The notes under the pieces were generated by a model, which was not told where the DNA came from, searched no databases, and was given only the letters and a program-made list of their open reading frames with translations. A stretch of DNA of 64,000 nucleotides from positions 25,489,501-25,553,500 of the forward strand of contig NC_091966.1 in the NCBI RefSeq assembly GCF_036711975.1, in the 5' to 3' direction. The DNA is from Onthophagus taurus (taxonomy: Eukaryota; Arthropoda; Insecta; Coleoptera; Scarabaeidae). The position numbers were made by a program, and so were the translations under genes. Positions 25,132 through 37,800 of this stretch are shown piece by piece. Numbering within the stretch: the first letter of the stretch is position 1; every line of letters begins with the position of its first letter.

Positions 25132-25929
25132 GTTGTGCTATATAATATTTATTTTATTTCATTTTCAATTTATAACAAAATAAAATTCCTTATAAATTCT
25201 AATTTTTAATTTGATCCATCACAAATTTGCACAATTTCTGAAACAAAAAAAAACAAAATTAATTAAACTTTGATAAACACGCATTATTATTAAATACAAT
25301 TGAACTAATACACAATTATACATTAATGTTCACCTTAAACATTAAGGGTAAAATTACCAAAAAAAAAATACTAGTATTTTAGTGAGACCATCAATTAAAT
25401 ATCAGTTAAATGCATACTTTACTAAATATGGTGTAAGTGAACTAAATTGACTAAGAATGAATTGAATAAGTTAGCAAATCAGTAACATTTTTAAACTTCC
25501 CTGGATTGTTATAAAGATTGAGGCACTCTGCATTTCTTGCAATAGGTAAATGTTAAGTTGGAAGTATTAACTTGAAAATTTGGAAGAAATGAATAAAAAT
25601 GTGACTCACGATATGTGACTTCGATTCGCAACTACTCCAGGGAGATTATATGATTTATTATATGTCCGGTATCAATGTGATGTAGAAAATACTAGCAAGC
25701 CATACCAGGACTTGTGGAAAGCATGCCAAAGACAACTAATTATCTAGCGTCCCACGTAAGCTGATACTGATACTACATAATAATCACGACTATCAGAAGT
25801 TATTCTTACACTAACTAAATTAAATTTGCTAGTTAGAGGAAAATCTGATGTACTCTTTGAAAAAAATAACGCAATGTTCTTCCGTCTAAAGAGACACATG
25901 TTCATTATCTTAGTAAAGACATACAAAAT

Positions 25930-27515
25930 GAATTACTAGGTTTATTGGCAGAAATGACTAAAAAGAAAATTATAGAAATGGCAAAAAAGCCAATTTTTTT
26001 TCTCATGGAAACAAATCCCGATATCAGCCACAAAGAACAACTTACATTAATAATTCGATTTGTTAACAGCGAATCAAAGAATACGTATTTGGTGGAAGAA
26101 AATGTGCTTCCAATTGAATTTATTGAAGTAGCTGACACTACAGGAGTCGGTCTGGCATCTCTATTTTTAGACACAATAAAAGTACTAGCTTTAGACATTT
26201 ACAACTGTAGAGGGCAAGGCTACGACAATGGAGCCAATATGAAAGGTAAAAATAACAGACTACAAAAACATATTTTAGATATAAATGCGAGAGAGTTATT
26301 TGTTCCTTGCTCCTGTCACTCTATTAACACATTGACTGCCATGAGAAGCGTAACTTGATGTACGGCAAAATTTCCATAACAGCCACGAGAAGTACCAGTT
26401 GATTCTCATGCCTATTTAATTTTAAATTGTTCCGGCCAGAATGGATAGACTTTCAGTGACTATCGCGGCAGTCAACGTGTTAATCTTGTTTTAAATGATG
26501 CTGCAGAATCAAATATAGAAATGGTCAATTTTTTTGGAATAATACAAAGCTTGTTTAATTTTTCTTCTGCATCCACTTTAATCCAATTTAACATTACAAC
26601 CTGTATGTTCTACGAGATCGAAAAATAGGATAAATGCGATCAGGCTCGTTAGATTTTTGTACCGTCACTTTTTGATATTGTATTAGAGAAGTTAAATTAT
26701 CAGTTCATATGCATTACAATAATTTGATATAATGTACTTTTAGATGTTAACAGAGTAAATCTTCTACTACAAAGCCCAAAGTGCACGGTTTATGCAGCAG
26801 TTGAAATAATTGAACAGGTTGCAAATAATCTAAACAAAATAAGAAGTAACGAAGAGTATCAAAAATTGTTAGTTATATGAACTAGCAAATTCAGTAAATG
26901 TACAACCAAACTTTACAGAAATCAGATTAGGACGTCGAAAACGCAATTTCAATAATGAAACTTTTGACCATCCAATACAAGATCTGTCACAAAAATTTAA
27001 AGTTGATGTATATTTTAATTTACTTGACATCTTGCCGACCTAAGAAATTGGGAAAAAGAGGACGTCATAAAACAAAGTATAAATTTGGGGATTACTCTTA
27101 CACATAACAATAAAAAGACATCGACGGCATTCAGCTAGTGGAGAGTTGAGTTTTATTTCAAAACTTTAAACTTTAAACCCAGGTGATACACCTTATGAGG
27201 TTTTGAAATATATTTTAAACAATAACTTAATTGTTATATATCCAAATCTTTAATTATATCGCTTTGAAAATCCTATTAACAATTCCTGTTAGTGTGGCCA
27301 GTGGAGAAAGATGTTTCTCTCGTTTAAAATTAATTAAAACGTGTCTTCAGTCAACAATGACACAAAATCGGTTATCAGGCCTGGCAATTTTATCAATAGA
27401 AAATGATATTGCTAGATCTATAGACATACAAGATACATTGCGACATTTTACAACCAAAAAGGCGAGAATTTTAACAAATTTATATTTGTTAGTTTGCCAT
27501 TTGCAACTTGTTTAA
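25930..27515 (+). pseudogene. hAT transposase remnant (ZMYM1-like)
   Basis: Plus-strand translation of 25945-26358 gives LVEENVLPIEFIEVADTTG, then ALDIYNCRGQGYDNGANMKG and FVPCSCHSIN, hallmark blocks of the ZMYM1-type hAT transposase (RNase-H-like core with catalytic Asp in GYDNGANM). The C-terminal dimerisation block is at about 27270-27460 (PVSVASGERCFSRLKLIKT, RLSGLAILSIEND). The stretch between them carries stops and shifts. The element is inactive; its ends were not resolved. Confidence 0.8.
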
Positions 27516-27519
27516 TAAA

Positions 27520-29900
27520 TAAATAGAAATAAATCAAAGTACATTTCTGAAAGGACACTTTTTTTTTTAATTTTACTTAGCAAGGACGGCCAAATCCATT
27601 TCCGGCTGTAGTTGCCAAATCTTTGGCGGCGTCCCTGAATGGCATTAAGGAGCCAAAATACGCAGTTCTTCATTAGACAAAAGTTGTAGGAAATTTATCA
27701 CATTATAAACAGAAAATATTTGTATACATACAAAATGAATAGAATAAGGGAAAGCTTTAGAAATATTTCTGCTAAAACACTAGATAATGTGTAAGCCGAA
27801 TTCGTAAATCGGCTTCATCTATGCATAAAGCACAAAGGGCAGATATTTGAACACTTAAATAAAGTTTGGTTGAAAATTATTTATCGTCTTATTTCATGGC
27901 ATACTAATGAAAAAATGAACAAGATCTGCCATACTTTGCATGATATTGATTAATTCCACAATATCTCAAAAACTACAACTGGAGGAACATTTACTGAAGA
28001 TTTGTAGAGAATTAAATTCTGTATCTGATTATCTAGTGAAATATGGGATGTTCTATTTAAATGTTTCGACTTTTTTGCAATTGAATATGGTAAAACAGTA
28101 GTGACATTTTTGAACAGCCTGTATAAGATAGACCGGTGTAGCCAATGGCACTCTATTTAAGGATATCTAAGCAGCAACTGTCACAAATTTTAACTATGGA
28201 CAATCATAGGTCTACCAAAGTTGGAATTTTGGTTATTTTTGTGTTCTTTAATCCTCTGTTTCAACGATCTTTCCATATATGTTGCACCGCAGGTGTCACA
28301 CTCTAATCTATATACACAATTCTGCCCAACCGTTTGTAATTTATCTTTTGCATCTTTTGCGTTTTCGAAAATGCACTTTTTTCAAAAACAGCCTGTATCT
28401 CTGAAACCGTAAGAGATATCGATATGCGGTTTTCGCCATTAAGTTTCTTATAAAAATCGAGCCTCAAACACTGATATCATTTTTCCTGTATCTCTTATAG
28501 AAATAGGAGTTTCCCTTTAAAAGTGCCCAATTTGGCCCACCTATACAGGGTGGTATAAATTCGATGTCCGAATAGGACGACACCAAAAAAAAGTTAATTT
28601 TTAACTTTATTCTAAAACAATAAGAAATAGACCTGTGAAGCCCTATATTTTTGTAATCAGAAAAACATAACTAATTAAATAAGCGAATAATCAGTGGTTG
28701 TTTCCATTAAAAAAAAACGAAAATTGTCATGATATCTCAAAATCTAAAACCGAAAATTCTTTTTTGACTACGTCATGAAATTCTCTGTAAAAAGGTGTCC
28801 ATATAATGTCTTAGTTATAATACTCCACCTATAATAATAACCAAGATAATTGCACTTGTTGACTTTACGATATTTTCAATTTTGGTCTCTAGAGCTAGAG
28901 GATAAACAAAAGACGATAGCACTTTGAGGTTTTCGGCATTAGCAGTTTCTCGAAAAACGAGATCATGACATGTAAGCTATTTTTTTTCTAACTCATATAG
29001 TTTCCGAGTTGGGTTGGTATTTCTTTCTTTTCGTTATCGCTTAAGAACAAGTTCATGTTACGTTTTAATTTAATAAATGACAGTGTACATGTTAAAACTA
29101 CAAAAATTTTTCGGAAAAGTTCAATTTTACAACTCGATTTTTAATTGTTTGACTTTTTAAAATGTTTCTGTACAGTAATTTTGACGCAGTAAGTATTTTT
29201 TTGTTGTTTTTCAAATAGAATTGGTTATATTCTTTAATTAACACACATGTTAAAAACCGTTATAATTTATAATTTAATTCTTTGTAGCGTCTCTGAAGAT
29301 GATAACTTGTTATCGAAATATGTAAGACAAAGTAATAAATAAATTTAAAATCAGTAAAAGGTACAGTTTGATTATTTAATTTTTAATTATCAAAAACTAA
29401 AAGCACTAGGTATCAACATGTCTTATCAAAGTCAACTTAGTTTTGTGTGTAGAATCAGAATACGCAATAAAAACCATATTCCATTTAAAATAACATATAT
29501 GTTTATTTCAGTACGTCGTTATGGAACACGTTATGATGAACTGTGTATCTCGGCTCCTTAATGCCATTTATGTACTTTGTTGCTTATATGGGACACCTGT
29601 ATATAGTCTTATTTCTATTATTTCTTTGGTATGATAATCCTCAAAACACTTTCTCATACATAAAGGTATTTCGCAATGTGTTTTACCGTGTTTTTTGCAA
29701 ACTCGTTTTTAAGAAAACTTGTTTTTGTCTGAACTAGCAGTTTTCACATATTTGCAGAATCTCTAATTGACGAATTTTCGCGAGAGGCTCTCATAATTAC
29801 ATTTCTAGAACTTTCTGAATAAACAATTCACAAAAAATAAACATATAATTGCAAAATAAAACTTAACTTGTAAACTCTACGTCCTAATTTTTTTGTTAGA
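27520..29900. other. Transposon-derived noncoding sequence
   Basis: No host gene is visible. At 27950-28130 there is a fragment related to the MITE at 18000-18970 and its copy near 60.1 kb (TAGAGAATTAAATTC, ending AGCCTGTATAAGATA). At 28546 CAGGGTGGTATAAATTCGAT begins after TA; a related terminus in reverse orientation lies at 35187-35214. The rest is AT-rich. Confidence 0.45.
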
Positions 29901-29906
29901 TATTTG

Positions 29907-31367
29907 CTATGACAATGACAATTGAAACAGAAAACTCTTGGACTTACTTCCAGTAACCTCTTTTAATTTTGTAATAGCTGCTGAATCTGGTAATTCAGCA
30001 AAAAAATCTTTTCCTTCATCACAACATCTCGCCAATTTAGGATCTAAAGGAATGCTTCCCAGAAAAACAACATTTAAATCTTCACACATTTGCCTGGCCC
30101 CACCAGTTTTGGGGGGAAATATCTCTGATTTCACCTGAAAGTAAATTACAACTTCATTTTAAAATTTAAATCTATACAAAGTAACTTACATTACAACAAG
30201 GACAGATAAACTCAGACATATTCTCAATAACCCCCAAAATATTAATATTAACTTTCCTACAAAAATCAATTTCTTTGCGAACATCTAACAATGCAACTTC
30301 TTGAGGAGTAGTAATTATAATAGCACCAGTAAGTCCAGCATTTGCTAAATATGTTGATGCAGAAAGGTGTTCATCAGATGTTCCTAAAAAAAGTTAATTA
30401 TTTCTGCTAATATCATTTTTTACTGTTTATGTTTTATTTATACCTGGAGGTGTGTCAATAAGTAAATAATCTAAACTGCCCCAATCCACTTCACTTAAAA
30501 ATTGCCTAATCATCCCATTTTTCTTTGGACCCCTCCAAATGATTGCATCATCAGCTGATCCAAGCAAAAATCCAATAGACATCACACTTAAATTGTCTTC
30601 TACAAACTATAAAACAATTTATATTAAAAAATTATTTTGTTAAATTAATTTTTTAATTTTAACTAACCACCGGAGACCATCCAGATCCAGATTGATGAAC
30701 TTGTTCTCCCAAAACGCCTAAAACTCTGGGTTGAGAGGGCCCACAAATATCAATATCAAGAACAGCAACCTAAAACGAATTTTTGAATTCTTTTTTAATA
30801 TTATTGATTATTCAATGTGCAAAATTCCAAGCTATCTGACATGACCAGGTACCAAGCACCAACAGGTACAATCTTTTATAGGTCAAATTATTCAATAAGC
30901 AAGAATAAAAGTAATGTTAGTCTATGTTGCTTAAATATTAACATTCTTTAACACAGTCAAAATAATTATAAAATAAAAAATGATTTTTGGTGTTGAAAGA
31001 GAAAGAAGAAGCCGATACAACAGGGTAAGATACAACTTACGTTTCTTGCTGCGTCTTCTAAAGCCAAACTTCGGCTAAGTAAAGCAGTCATTGTACTTTT
31101 TCCAACTCCCCCTTTCCCCGAAAGTATTAAAATCTTATTTTTTACATCACCCAAACGCTCTTTGACCAATTCGATACCCGGATCAACTACTTTTGTATCT
31201 CCGGAAGCACAAATCTTTTGGTTAGGACAACCAGCACAAGCGGATGCTTTTCCTGCATCTTCACTTTGTGTACCCGGGCAATCTAAATTAACATTTAATT
31301 ATTATAACGTTATTTTAAAATGTTGTGTTTACTTACGCTCTGGAACGCTTTGTTCTGTATCGGTCAT
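29907..31367 (-). CDS. NUBP1: NUBP1 / Nbp35 cytosolic Fe-S assembly scaffold ATPase
   Basis: P-loop NTPase that, with NUBP2/Cfd1, assembles Fe4S4 clusters for cytosolic and nuclear proteins. Six coding exons in minus order: 31367-31337, 31282-31041, 30769-30668, 30606-30444, 30383-30190, 30134-29907. All have GT..AG borders and compatible phases, giving 319 aa (fly orthologue about 311). The N-terminal cluster motif CX13CX2CX5C is present (Cys12, 26, 29, 35). Walker A is GKGGVGKST (66-74); [12 protein letters not shown] and [15 protein letters not shown] follow; the C-terminal CPCC (240-243) supplies the bridging-cluster cysteines. ATG at 31367 is the first in frame after an upstream noncoding stretch. 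It is head-to-head with tektin 477 bp away. The last residues are more basic and serine-rich than I expect for the family. Confidence 0.96.
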
Positions 31368-31844
31368 GATTTTTTAAGAAAAAAATTTGATTAGAGTTTA
31401 ACCTTAAAAAAGAAAATTAGGTTATGTTTAAATGTCAAAATTATTCCAGTAAAATTAACTATTTTTATGTTGGTAGAAAATTAAATTATTTATTTTATTT
31501 ATAAATAATTAAACATATTCTATTTTATTTATATAAATTTGATTTGAATACATTTTTATAATAGAAATTAAATTTGTTTTTTTAAATAATAATTCAAAAT
31601 AAGTTGCCTATTTTAATCGAATTATAAAGCCCCTTGATTTAAGAACAGAGCCCGTACTTAGGTTGTATTTGATTTTATTTAAATTATTAAAATTAATTAA
31701 AAGAGTGCCATTTATTCTTTATGTTTAACGTCAATGTCACTAATCAATCAAATCGATTGAAATTGAATCCAATGTTTTGATAATAATATTTTTTACCTTT
31801 ATTTGGTGTCTTAAATTGAAAATAAATAAAATAACTTCATCAAA
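31368..31844. promoter_or_regulatory. Shared NUBP1/tektin upstream region
   Basis: This is the 477 bp between two divergent start codons, so both promoters and 5' UTRs must lie here unless distal noncoding exons exist. It is AT-rich with no clear TATA or initiator element. Sharing is inferred from geometry only. Confidence 0.5.
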
Positions 31845-34800
31845 ATGGCTAAAGATACTGTTATGTACTCTGTAAGTTTTGCGTTAATTAATTTTTGCTT
31901 TTTTTAACATGACTACTTTGGCTATTCTGCCAGCAACTCCAACCATGGAGTACAGTTGCCGCAACTCCATGTATGGAACAAACTTCTGGTCCACCAGTTC
32001 CAACTAGAATTGGCCAGTATTATCAAACTCCAAGACCACATCCATGGAGACCCACTTTAGGATACGACAATATCGAAGTAACTCCACTGTAAGCACCATA
32101 AGAATAAAAAGACCATTGGAATAAAAAAAATTATTAATTTATTTTTAAATTTTAAAGGCCAAGTCAACCAATAACAAACGCAATAGTTGATCCATGCTAT
32201 ACACCGTATGGTATGGCAACAGCACCATTAAAATTTCCAAATTTAGTAACAGGATTTGAACGTAATCCTGCACACGCCGCAAGAGCTGCTTTATACACCA
32301 GATACACTCCATTGGAATGGACTCAGAACAATTTAAAGTTATATAATGAAACGGATACAAATAGAAATTATTCAGAACGATTAAGGGGCGAGTTTATAAG
32401 AGTTATGAGGTAAAATGATTATCTTTCAAATAACCTTAAGAAAATTATGTTAATGATGAAATTATTAAATTTTTAGAGAAACTGACGAGAAAACTTCTCA
32501 AGGTCAAAGAGATGCTGGAAGAAGATTAGGCGAGCGAATCACTGATACCACATTTTGGAGAAATGAAGTTCAAACGGAATTAGATAAATTGATCACTGAG
32601 CTTGGTTCAACTACTGGTATTAAACAAGCTTTGGAAAAGGCAGTTTTAGACATTGAAGGGCCTTTGCATATTGCTCAAGAATGTTTATACCAAAGAGAAA
32701 CGAGAGCTGGTATGGATTTAGTACACGATGCGCCCGAACAATGTCTTCTCAAAGAAGTTGAATTATACAGGAATTCTCAAGAAAAGATTAACGATATGTT
32801 AAGTCGACTTAAAGCTCAAATGAAAAATGGAAGAGCCGCTCAACATGAATTGGAGGTTGACGTTAGAAGTAAAGAATCTGCTTTGGGTATTGATAACATG
32901 TGTCATCAATTGAATAACTTTTCAAGAGGGATTAATTATTATGGCGGAATTGAAAATTTTGATCCAACGTAAGTCAATTATTTTAAATTAATTTTCTTTA
33001 AATGATGATTCACATATTAATTGGAGCAGCCTACATTCAATTTCCTTACTTTGTATAGAACACTGATAAAATTTGCAAAACATGGCAAATTTAAAGATAG
33101 CATGTATTTCTTGATGATCAGTACAAAATTTATGATATTTCAACAATTTGTATATATTGCTTTTTTGAAATTTGACACGTACAGCTTGATAAATCTATCT
33201 TGGCTGGTCAGATGTGCAGGAGAAGGAGTGCAATAGTAAATCATTGAAGTAAGATATACCGACCGTATAGGTATAGCGCTCGCCAAAAAGTTAGTACATA
33301 CATTGTAACATTACAGCTTCTTAGAAATACATACCAGATAAAGTTGTAGATGTTTTGAAAACTAGTCATCATATTGTAGCGCCTCGGGAGCAAATGGCCT
33401 TGGCTTGATCAGATAAAGTTGTAGACCTTTTGACTAATTAAGCTAAGGTCGCTTGTGGCCAAAGCTTAATCAAAAGGCACGCTTTAAAAACAAGATGGTT
33501 TAAGTCCAACTTTGTTTATAACGTGTATGAATGAAATAGTGAGGAGGTGTAAAAGGGTGGTGAAGAGGTTTATGGCTTACAAATATGCAAGCGGTGGAGA
33601 TTTTGAAGGGAGTTTTCGCGGATGACGTGGTCATTATAGCTAGGGGTGAAAAAGAACTTAATGAAAGTTTAAATAAACGGAATGAGATTGTCAAATAATT
33701 CGGAATGAAAATGAATAAAACAAAATTAAAAGTGGCGATAGATAGTAATGAAAAAGTAAAATAGTAATTGAAGACACAAATGCTGAATCAGAAAGAAATG
33801 TAAGTAGGAATTGACTGCGGAAATCATAAAAAAGATATGAACACAAAAATAGAAAAGACAATGAAAGTATACCACAAAATGAACTTAGGTGTTTGTCAAC
33901 AAGAAGGAAATAGCGAGAAAGATGAAAATACAAAACAGGTGAAACGTGTATGGCTGGCAAGAAAGCAAGGAAATGGAAGACCGCGACAAATTTGGGGCAA
34001 CAGACTCAACGACATACTACTCATAAAACCTTTTGTTGAACTCTAAAGTTTCCAAAAAAGATAAGCTAAGCATAAAGTTTCTTATTTGAAATCTGAAATT
34101 AAACGTAGCTGGACTGCAGGGCATATGAAAGAATATAATTGAGTAAAGGTCATAAGTGGCTATAGGATGCGTTTAAGATACCTTTGGCAACAATATGGTC
34201 AGGGTGACCATCAAAGGCAAATACCCTGTGTACTGAAGCAAATACACATGCAATAGTGTACTAACCATAGTAAGAGACGTAGGACAAAAGAATTACGTAG
34301 TGCTATAGAATCGAACGAATTAATTTTTGCTGCTCACATTCAGATACGACTTGCGGAAAAATAGCAACTTTCTAAAATATTGAAAGAAAGTACTAACTCT
34401 CCAATACGAATATGCAAATATAAGCAAGCTTATAAAAAATCTTGAAAAATGTTTGTTAAAGCAAGCATCTCCAAAAAACAGTATGATAGGTATTATCAGA
34501 AGTACTTCAATCCGACTGATGTGTGTTTCCGACTGGACGTTGCGCTTTAATTTTACCTACATACAGAAATAAAGGCGCGACATCCAATATGAAACACACA
34601 CCGACACCATCTTTTCCGATTGGACAGAACCCCCTCTCTCCGCAGGGCTTATTTCTGTTTTTTTTAATTTAAACACATCAGGCTACCACTTGTTCAAAAT
34701 TGAAATTTTTTCATCAGATAGTTTTTGAGAAAAAGACATCGCAAAGGGGACAAACTTGCCGATACCCTCAATAATCGAGTACTGTAAAACCTCGACTTAT

Positions 34801-37800
34801 GTGACCCCATCTTACGCTCTTACGTTTTTGACATTAGAATTGATTTAAAAAAAAGGATCGAGACATGTTAGTTACTTTCTTTCTAAAGCCGACGTTACAC
34901 GTCGCAATTGACTGCTATGGCGGCAATTACGGAGGAGCGTGGTTTGACTGTTCCCGTCAAAATTTGCGTGTAACATGTCTATTACCATAGTAATGACTGC
35001 GAGGAAAGCTACTGCGAGGACTAGAAAATTTCCTACTTTCGGTATAGCACGTAAATTTGACGATTTACACGCCAATTTGACGCTAGCAGTCAAACCACAC
35101 CCAACCACGCCCCTCCGTAGTTACCGCCATAGCAGTCGATTGCGACGTGTAACGTCGGCTTTAATCTTATAGTTTCCGAGATAGCCTATTCGGACATCGA
35201 ATTTGAACCAGCCTGTACATACATTTTTTTAACAAAATTAATGTTTATTAATCCTTGATTTTATGATATGTATTTATCGAATTTCGACGATTTTCGATTT
35301 ACGCGGCTACTATCGCGTAACTACGGGGTATTACTGTACAGGTGTCCAAATTTCGACGGGTTTGCAGGGTATCTCAGTTATTATGAAAGATAGAAAGTTG
35401 CGGCTTTCGCGAACCTGAGTTACTTTTTTGTGAAACTTACAATGACGCAAACCAAATTTTCATAGCCCTCTTTGTTTTTGATATACAGGCAGTGTTTTAA
35501 AATTTACGATATTCAGACACCTCCTGTATCTCGGCTATCCGGAAACGTAAAAACGGGTTCTAATAGATTTTTTCACATAGAATTTTTCTAGTCATCACCG
35601 TTTTTGAGTTATAAAAAGTTAAGTATTTTAGAAGTTGAGCATTCACTATTTGAGTTGTGTTTATAACTTAAAAACCGTGATGACTAGAAAAATTCTACGT
35701 GCACCATTGGATTCCACGTGAAAAAATTTATTAGAACCCGTTTTTACTTTCTTACTAAGTTTCATAATAACTGAGATACGATGCAAACCCATCGAAATTT
35801 GGACACCCTGTACATTACGCTAATGTACAGGTGTGTCAAATGACTGGAATAACTTCGCCATTTGTGGTTTTAAAGAAAAATGTTTCAAATACAAGTTTCT
35901 TTATTAATCGTGGTGCATTTTTTCACGATATTTACTTGTTTGTATTGTTTTTTGTTTCGTTGCTATGGCAACAAACATTATTATTTTAAACGGGATGCAT
36001 ATGTTTTTATTGCATACTTTGATAGAGTTGATAAATCCCTCTATACACATTTATAAACATATCAAATTATTATATAGTTGTATAAGAAAAAAATCGACAA
36101 AAGATGCGTTTTCTGAAAATATTAAATCAGCAAATTACAATCAAAGTAGGCGCCGAAATAACGCCGTTGACAGGTTTAAGTGTCAAAAAATGACAACAAA
36201 ATCCATAGCAACGAAACAAAAAACAATGTAAACAAGCAAATATCGCCAAAAAAATGCACAACTGTAATAAAGAATTTTTTATTTGAAACATTTTTCTTTA
36301 AAACCGCAAATGGCGAAGTTATTGGCTAGATTCAAGACATTTGACACATCCTGTATACGGGCGAATATCAACGATGATAACGTTTAACTTTTTTACACTA
36401 CATGTGCGAAAAGAAAAATAAGTGACACGCCGGTTCTGCCGACCACTTTGTTTAGCCATAATAAACTATATAAACTACAACTATATACACAAATTGAGAC
36501 CTCAACGGAAACTTTTTTTGTAGCAGGTAAAGTACCTTTTCTGTTTACAGTACGTGAAAGTGTTACTAAGAAGTTTTGTTCAGAATGAAAAACTATGCCC
36601 ATATGCAAATTTTCGAAATGATCGGCCTACTTTGATAAAAATCCATATCAAACAATTTTATTTCTAAAAAGACTGCCATGGAAAAACAAAATTGCTTTCC
36701 TGTTAATGTTAATCTGCCAAACTGTAATTTAGTAAACTTAAAGTGTTTTTAAAATACAATGTTCACATTAGAGGAAAAAGTTTACGTGATTCAATGTTAT
36801 GAAACCGGGGAAAAACCGAAAAATATGGCTATTACTTTATTTAGTGGAAAATTTTCAAATACTGGAATTAAAAGAAGTACTTGTTGGCGTTTAATCAAAA
36901 GATTTCTTACAGCAGGAAGTATTCACTCTAAAAAAAAATTATGATGAAACTGATTAACTGTTAATTATGATTAACTGTTTTCTTTTGTAGGCGAACACAC
37001 AATTAATTTTTTGTGAACATTTTAACAACGGTTTGTTTATTGCTCCCGAACAATTTGAATCTCAAAACAAAAAATCTTGATAAAGTATCTAATCTTATAA
37101 AGTAGGCCGATGATTCCGAAAATTTGCATATGGCCATAACTTTTTATTCTGAATAAAATTTCTTAGTAACATTTTACCATACTGTAAACAGAAAAGGTAT
37201 TTTACCTGACACACAAGAAGTTTTCGCTTCAGTGTCAACACTCACTTAAACTTTTAAAACTTGAAAATATGTTTAAAATTAGTCTTTAACTAAGCAGGGC
37301 TGAACCGCAAAAGATGACAATTAATATCGAAAAAAATTTACATTTTATAAGAGTCGTTTCACCTATCCGGAGACACACTGTATATTGTCAAGGTTACATG
37401 TTTTTAGACTCATCACTGGCGCCAGTGATTTCAGAAGGGTGCACACTTTTCCAATCCATGCATGCATGATTTCAACTTACATGACAGTTGATGTTTACAC
37501 ATGCAATTTAATTTTACTGGCGCGCCAGTTTTTATTGGCGCCACTAAATCCATGCATGTCTAAACTCACTATAACGTAAATACCTCAATATATTAATTTA
37601 GCGATTTGGGATTCCAGTTTCATCGTAGTGTGGATAATGAAATAAAAGTAAGTTTTACGATGATGATTGTTTATTTTATTTGTTTCGGCACCGAAACACC
37701 CCACTAAAAGTGGAATTATTTTATTATTTCATAGGTTAGCTGCAATTTTTTGGAAAATCGTAAATAACTGTAATGCACTTCTTTACGACACATAAGAGAC

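Noticed and set aside
28546-35214. CAGGGTGGTATAAATTCGAT at 28546 and its inverted relative at 35187-35214 as the two ends of one element
   Set aside because: The interval includes intact NUBP1 and tektin exons; these are separate family members.
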